This document shows positions 56,996 through 59,893 of a DNA stretch of 59,893 nt, in pieces (positions within the stretch are counted from its first letter, which is position 1; each line of letters starts with the position of its first letter). Source of the DNA: Rusavskia elegans. Its lineage: Eukaryota; Ascomycota; Lecanoromycetes; Teloschistales; Teloschistaceae. The stretch is taken from the NCBI GenBank assembly GCA_011316305.1, contig SAUG01000141.1, positions 1 to 59,893 of the forward strand. Reading direction: 5' to 3'. A program made the translations under genes and the position numbers. A model generated the notes under the pieces. That model worked only from the letters and a program-made list of their open reading frames with translations, made no database searches and was not told the DNA's origin.

Positions 56996-57429
56996 ATCTC
57001 TCCTTAAGCGAAGTACCTCTTTTCAATCTCTCAAAGCCGTCGGCTTGTCGTCTGAGTCCGCAAAGCAAGACCTTCGGCAGACCCACGTGCAGATATACGA
57101 TGTGGTCTTAAATTCAATCTGACCAGTCCACGAGTAAAGTGTCCTACGGAGACGAGGCTGCGGGTGCCTGCGGCCCCCGCTTACTCGTAGCTGCAGCTCG
57201 AGTTGCACATACTTTAATGTCCCGCTTCACCATTTCGTGGGGCCAAACGCCTCCACCGCCTGTGCCCTCGAAAAGCCTGAGGAAGCATCCCGGTATGTCA
57301 ACAATAGTGCGAAGGGCATTGGCCTTCGTCAGCACGGTGACCGGACTTCGATTCTTTACTAAAATGTAGAGAAGCGGCGCCGTTGTTAGAGGAGCTCATC
57401 CCAGCTCTCTCCGTCGATAAATTGACATC
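56996..57429. promoter_or_regulatory. Shared divergent promoter of HeLo-pseudokinase and kinase
   Basis: 434 bp between two start codons pointing apart. Only short frames are present. The layout suggests coordinated expression, which is inference. Confidence 0.5.
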
Positions 57430-59893
57430 ATGTACAATCCATTCCGCCAGCGGAGCACTGATCCGGGTCGCATCCACGAGGAAGATATAGAGAAGGCCCT
57501 ATCACAGCTCTGCGCACCTCCGGCGTTCGATAAGAAGACGGGCTCTCAATCCAGCATCTCCGACGGTACGTTCAAGCGTATCGCCGAATTGTTGAACCAT
57601 TTGCAAGCTCATCACCATGCTCGTGGTTGGAGTGATCGTCCGAGGACCTATACTGTACTGCGCAACATCAAACGTCTTGATCTGTTCCAACCCTTCATCG
57701 ACCTTGGGCTTAACGATATTGCTTTTCCCTATACGATTGAGAAGATACCGGATCTGATACAAGATGACCTCAAGGACAGATTCCTGAGACATCAAAAGTA
57801 TATCCTGACAACTGCGAGTCATTTGGAAAACGGTCAGCACGCTCTCACGAAAAACGGTGACGATCTATTTCGTTTGGTGAGGCATCTTGGAAGGGGCAAC
57901 TTCGGGTATGTAATATACCAATCGTGCATCTTTCACGGCTATATACGCTCCGAGCATCTTCTCCATCTCCTTCCATATCCACAACCTAGCGATTTATTGT
58001 TATCAGAGACACTGACATTAAGACAGCTCAGTTGATCTAGTATGGAGTCGTATGAGCTTTCGAGAATTTGCTCGTAAGCAATTTCTCCGAAAAACGTCGT
58101 CAAAGGCCGATCAGAAGATCCTTAAGAATTTCGAGAGTGAATTGACAAATCTCAAACGCCTGTCTCATGAACATCTCGTAAGGGTTGTGGGCTCCTACAC
58201 TGACCAGAGAAGCGTTGCTTTCTTGATGGAACCTGTTGCCGATATGAATCTCTTAACCTTCCTCGAAAATCTCAACCGAAACCGCGAGGGCTGGTCAGCA
58301 TCCTTGCGTAGCTACTTTGGATGCCTGGCCAATGCAGTTGGCTATCTGCACACGCAAAGGATAAGACACCGGGACCTGAAACCTGCAAACATCCTTGTGA
58401 AGGACTTCAAAGTTTATATTGCCGATTTTGGAACCGCGCGGGACTGGTCTCTTGCACTCAACGACACAACAACAGACAACGGTATTCCTATTACGGCGCC
58501 TTATGTGGCACCAGAAGTAGCGCATCGGTCGCCTAGGAATTCTGCTGCTGACATGTGGTCTCTGGGTGTGGTTTTCCTTGACATGGTTACCGTCCTTCGG
58601 GGCCAATCGCTACCTAAGATGCGGAGATTTATTTCGAATCACGGGACTAGGCACCCTTACGTACATAGCAATGGTCCAGCTACAACGCAGTGGTTTGAAG
58701 AGCTTCGTCTCAATGGTCAAGGCCCAGTCTCCGACAACGAGCCTTTGAGTTGGATCAAGGATCTAACGCAGTTAGAGCCTCAGCGGCGTCCTAAGCCGTG
58801 GGCACTAACAAGCCAGATCCGAAGTTCGTTTTCTTCTACAGCATTTATTGGCATCTGTTGTGCAGATGAGGATGAGATCCACGACTATCCATCACCGCCA
58901 TCGACCGCCAACTCGGAAGAAGAGGCACCTTTACAGGAACAACTTGAAGCACTTGGCTTCTTTACGAAACCGCATGGATCGCTCATGCAACCACAGAAGC
59001 AGAGCAGCTTAGAACAGTGGCGCGATCATGTACTCTTGGATACTGCCTCTCCGTACACGATGACTCTTTGGGACGACATTGCTTTTGATGAACCCTACGA
59101 GATGGTTGAGGATGAGTCTGTTGAAGCAAAGGACTTCACTGTATTACAAGGCGGCTTCGGCTCGAGTACGGGTGAAAAAAGGGATCACACAACCATTGAA
59201 AGCTGCTATGGATACGAGATTGCCGAAGATGATTCAGACGATGAAGAGAAGACAGAAGAGAACGGATATGAGATCGTAGAAGACTCTTCGGGATCAGAAC
59301 GTACAGTCTGTCCCTCCAGCCCTCAACGTCGAGCAGAGTCTCCAGCACCGCTCAATGGTGAGACTGGTCTGCAGTATGATTTACTACCCCTCGGATCTCT
59401 GTCTCTAACGGCCATAATCGAGCAATTGGATTCGGTTCCCGAGCTTCCCGAACCGCTCGAGCCAGTACCATCGAGAGTCTCAACCATGGCCTCGAGCGTA
59501 CCTCTAGTCACGGGCGCCGTGAGTAATGTACATGTCTCGCACTGCTTACCATGGTATCCCTCGTCAAGTGAACCTGCTACCAAAGCAGATCCCACCAAAG
59601 CAGATCCTACCAAAGCAGAGGGTACCAAAGCCAAAGCAGAGGGCGCCAAAGCAAAGGGTGCCAAAGCAGAGGGTGCCAAAGCAGAGGGTGCCAAAGCAGA
59701 GGGTGCCAAAGCAGAGGGTACCAAAGCAGATTCTGTCAGGACAGACCCTACTAGAGCAGAGGGTACTACAGCAGAGGGTACTACAGCAGAGGGTACTACA
59801 GCAGAGGGTACTACAGCAGAGGGTACTACAGCAGAGGGTACTACAGCAGAGGGTACTACAGCAGAGGGTACTACAGCAGAGGGTACTACAGCA
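57430..59893 (+). CDS. Active Ser/Thr kinase with C-terminal 5-residue repeats (runs off window)
   Basis: Two exons, 57430-57905 and 58027 to beyond 59893 (121-nt intron, phase 2); 781 residues are visible with no stop. An N-terminal domain (RPRTYTVLRNIKRLDLFQPF, then DIAFPYTIEKIPD) is typical of a fungal-specific kinase family. The kinase domain has L-G-R-G-N-F-G (glycine loop, rebuilt by the splice), Lys176 in EFARKQF, H-R-D-L-K-P-A-N (Asp275, Asn280), A-D-F-G (Asp292-Gly294) and APYVAPEV, so it should be active. A long acidic Ser/Glu-rich region follows, then tandem 5-residue units (TKADP, TKAEG, AKAEG, TTAEG) to the window edge. Divergent pairing with the HeLo-pseudokinase makes a regulatory link plausible but unproven. 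Confidence 0.9.
59576..59893 (+). repeat. 15-bp coding minisatellite in the kinase gene
   Basis: Tandem 15-nt units encoding five residues each, from about 59576 to the window end. Early units are diverged (accaaagcagatccc; gccaaagcagagggt). From 59761 to 59893 the unit gggtactacagcaga repeats nearly nine times with no visible base difference. An out-of-frame stretch near 59731-59750 (KADSVRTDPTRAEG) separates older KAEGA/TKAEG units from the new TTAEG block. The array continues outside the window. Confidence 0.95.

Overview
This is nuclear DNA of a filamentous ascomycete (Pezizomycotina; a Dothideomycete is plausible but unproven). Genes are dense and lie on both strands. Most carry short introns of about 47-75 nt with GT(A/G)NGN donors, CTNAC-type branch points and YAG acceptors. 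Several proteins are Pezizomycotina-type: a single Far1-like RING/PH/VWA scaffold, a fungal type III polyketide synthase, HeLo-domain proteins, a DUF6594 protein and a PNP_UDP protein typical of fungal NLR N-termini. I joined exons by hand from splice sites and reading phase, so the exon coordinates in each entry are predictions. No rRNA, tRNA, CRISPR array or intact transposon was recognised.

Layout. 0-4 kb is an accessory stretch: two tandemly duplicated small zinc-binding ORFs and a HeLo-like/ankyrin protein. 4.3-5.4 kb holds a conserved fungal membrane protein with a methyltransferase-like motif. 6.2-10.1 kb is the seven-exon Far1-like scaffold. After a 2.8 kb gene-poor gap, 12.9-16.7 kb is a divergent cytochrome P450 / type III PKS pair, probably a minimal lipid-polyketide locus. 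18.8-19.8 kb is a Cys-rich single-pass surface protein. 20.2-23.4 kb holds a PNP_UDP-domain protein without an NTPase and a DUF6594 membrane protein. 24.5-38 kb is mainly housekeeping: a mitochondrial TPR/Sel1-like protein, a U3 snoRNA-associated protein, an RMD1/DUF155 protein, an INO80/Nhp10-like chromatin protein, dihydroxy-acid dehydratase and a Prr1-like kinase. 39.4-54.5 kb holds a secreted Cys-containing protein, OMA1, a four-TM protein, a Cdc4-type F-box/WD40 protein, aspartate aminotransferase, the mitochondrial nuclease NUC1, TIM13, an L-type lectin and a MAPEG protein. 55.2-59.9 kb is a divergent pair: a HeLo-pseudokinase and an active Ser/Thr kinase whose C-terminus becomes a 5-residue minisatellite running off the window.

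How they fit. The most interesting material is three or four proteins with cell-death or self/non-self signatures (HeLo-like-ankyrin, PNP_UDP, HeLo-pseudokinase plus paired kinase) scattered among conserved genes. The HeLo-pseudokinase has the same domain logic as animal MLKL (membrane-active helical bundle plus dead kinase) and shares a 434 bp promoter region with a catalytically intact kinase. This suggests a kinase / pseudokinase-executor module. Mitochondrial functions are also frequent (ILV3, OMA1, NUC1, TIM13, the TPR protein).
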